In this document: in pieces, positions 48,555-48,688 of the stretch
Layout of the letters: each line of letters starts with the position of its first letter
Position numbering within the stretch: the first letter of the stretch is position 1
NCBI GenBank assembly: GCA_017448985.1
Contig: JAFSKL010000001.1
Coordinates: 1-48,688, forward strand
DNA length: 48,688 nucleotides
Direction of reading: 5' to 3'
Source: Paludibacteraceae bacterium
Lineage (GTDB): Bacteria > Bacteroidota > Bacteroidia > Bacteroidales > Paludibacteraceae
Notes under the pieces: model-generated
What the model was told of the DNA's origin: nothing
Seen by the model: only the letters and a program-made list of their open reading frames with translations
The model's database searches: none
Translations under genes and position numbers: made by a program

Positions 48555-48688
48555 TGTCCACTAAATTGGACGGTTAATTTTACAATCTTAATAATCGTAC
48601 ATTTTTAAAAGTCAAAATCAAATTGCAGTTGAGCGTCATCACATATCGTTTTCTCCGCTTCGAGGTTGCCAAACAGCTCTCGGATAGG
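48555..48688 (-). mobile_element. Insertion sequence, right end (cut by window edge)
   Basis: An end-like sequence TGTCCACTAAATTGGACGG begins near 48555 and contains the inverted repeat GTCCA/TGGAC (48556-48560 with 48567-48571), followed by the 3' end of a transposase-like gene. The exact terminus and target duplication cannot be set without the other end. Confidence 0.65.
48605..48688 (-). CDS. Transposase C-terminus (partial)
   Basis: 27 codons in the window plus stop: starts PIRELFGNLEAEKTI and ends LQFDFDF. The rest lies beyond the edge. The Glu/Lys helix followed by an acidic aromatic tail and the position next to an IS-like terminal repeat point to a transposase, possibly of the IS4 superfamily; the family call is tentative. 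Confidence 0.6.
   Translation of the reverse strand, partial: PIRELFGNLEAEKTICDDAQLQFDFDF

Overview
The window comes from a Bacteroidales (Bacteroidota) chromosome. The evidence is the promoter grammar (a TTG / about 20 nt / TAnnTTTG pattern seen at 14 places), the trio rpmB-rpmG-DUF4295, type III glutamine synthetase, LL-diaminopimelate aminotransferase, OmpA-family envelope proteins, and several secreted proteins that share a short C-terminal motif. It starts inside the 5' end of a 16S rRNA gene (minus strand) and ends inside an insertion sequence, which suggests a contig bounded by repeats. I cannot place it below order level with confidence.

Layout. 1-1600: 16S start, rRNA leader and promoter, a membrane protein with an Ala/Pro/Lys tail, and tRNA-Lys(CUU). 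1.7-4.9 kb: a MurU-like uridylyltransferase, an AmgK-like kinase fused to a RapZ C-terminal domain, and a lipid kinase. 5.0-5.7 kb: DUF4295, rpmG and rpmB. 5.8-9.0 kb: two OmpA-family proteins with tRNA-Met between them. 9.1-14.1 kb (plus strand): pta-ackA-GH13-ubiA. 14.1-17.6 kb (minus): a 55-aa membrane protein, parC and maf. 17.7-19.8 kb (minus): upp-vanZ-dprA. 19.9-22.6 kb (plus): DUF5063, a DEDDy exonuclease and alkaline phosphatase. 22.6-28.6 kb (minus): glnN-dapF-dapL-glmS, a nitrogen-to-cell-wall-precursor operon. 28.7-48.4 kb (all minus): a secreted/surface-protein region. It holds two large modular proteins, a GNAT acetyltransferase, a decayed C-terminal fragment of another secreted protein, a 599-aa secreted protein preceded by a 49-aa small protein, a giant protein of about 2,820 aa with InlB-type repeats, a Mpi/Hin-type serine recombinase, and a triple OB-fold secreted protein. 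An IS end lies upstream of the last.

The most unusual feature is a population of degenerate tandem repeats, mostly of period 7 with some of period 8, 11 or 16. They occupy many intergenic gaps and also lie in frame inside housekeeping genes (the murU-like gene twice, amgK-rapZ at least three times, dprA, phoA) and in the pre-16S leader. The unit sequence differs at each place while the period is kept. This looks like a genome-wide process that makes or tolerates heptad repeats, and I know of no description of it.

Functionally, several blocks converge on the cell envelope: amino-sugar recycling (AmgK/MurU), amino-sugar and DAP synthesis (glmS, dapL, dapF), OmpA/LysM peptidoglycan anchors, and a large set of probably exported surface proteins next to a DNA invertase-type recombinase. 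Gene calls and functions rest on reading motifs by eye; no database search was run.
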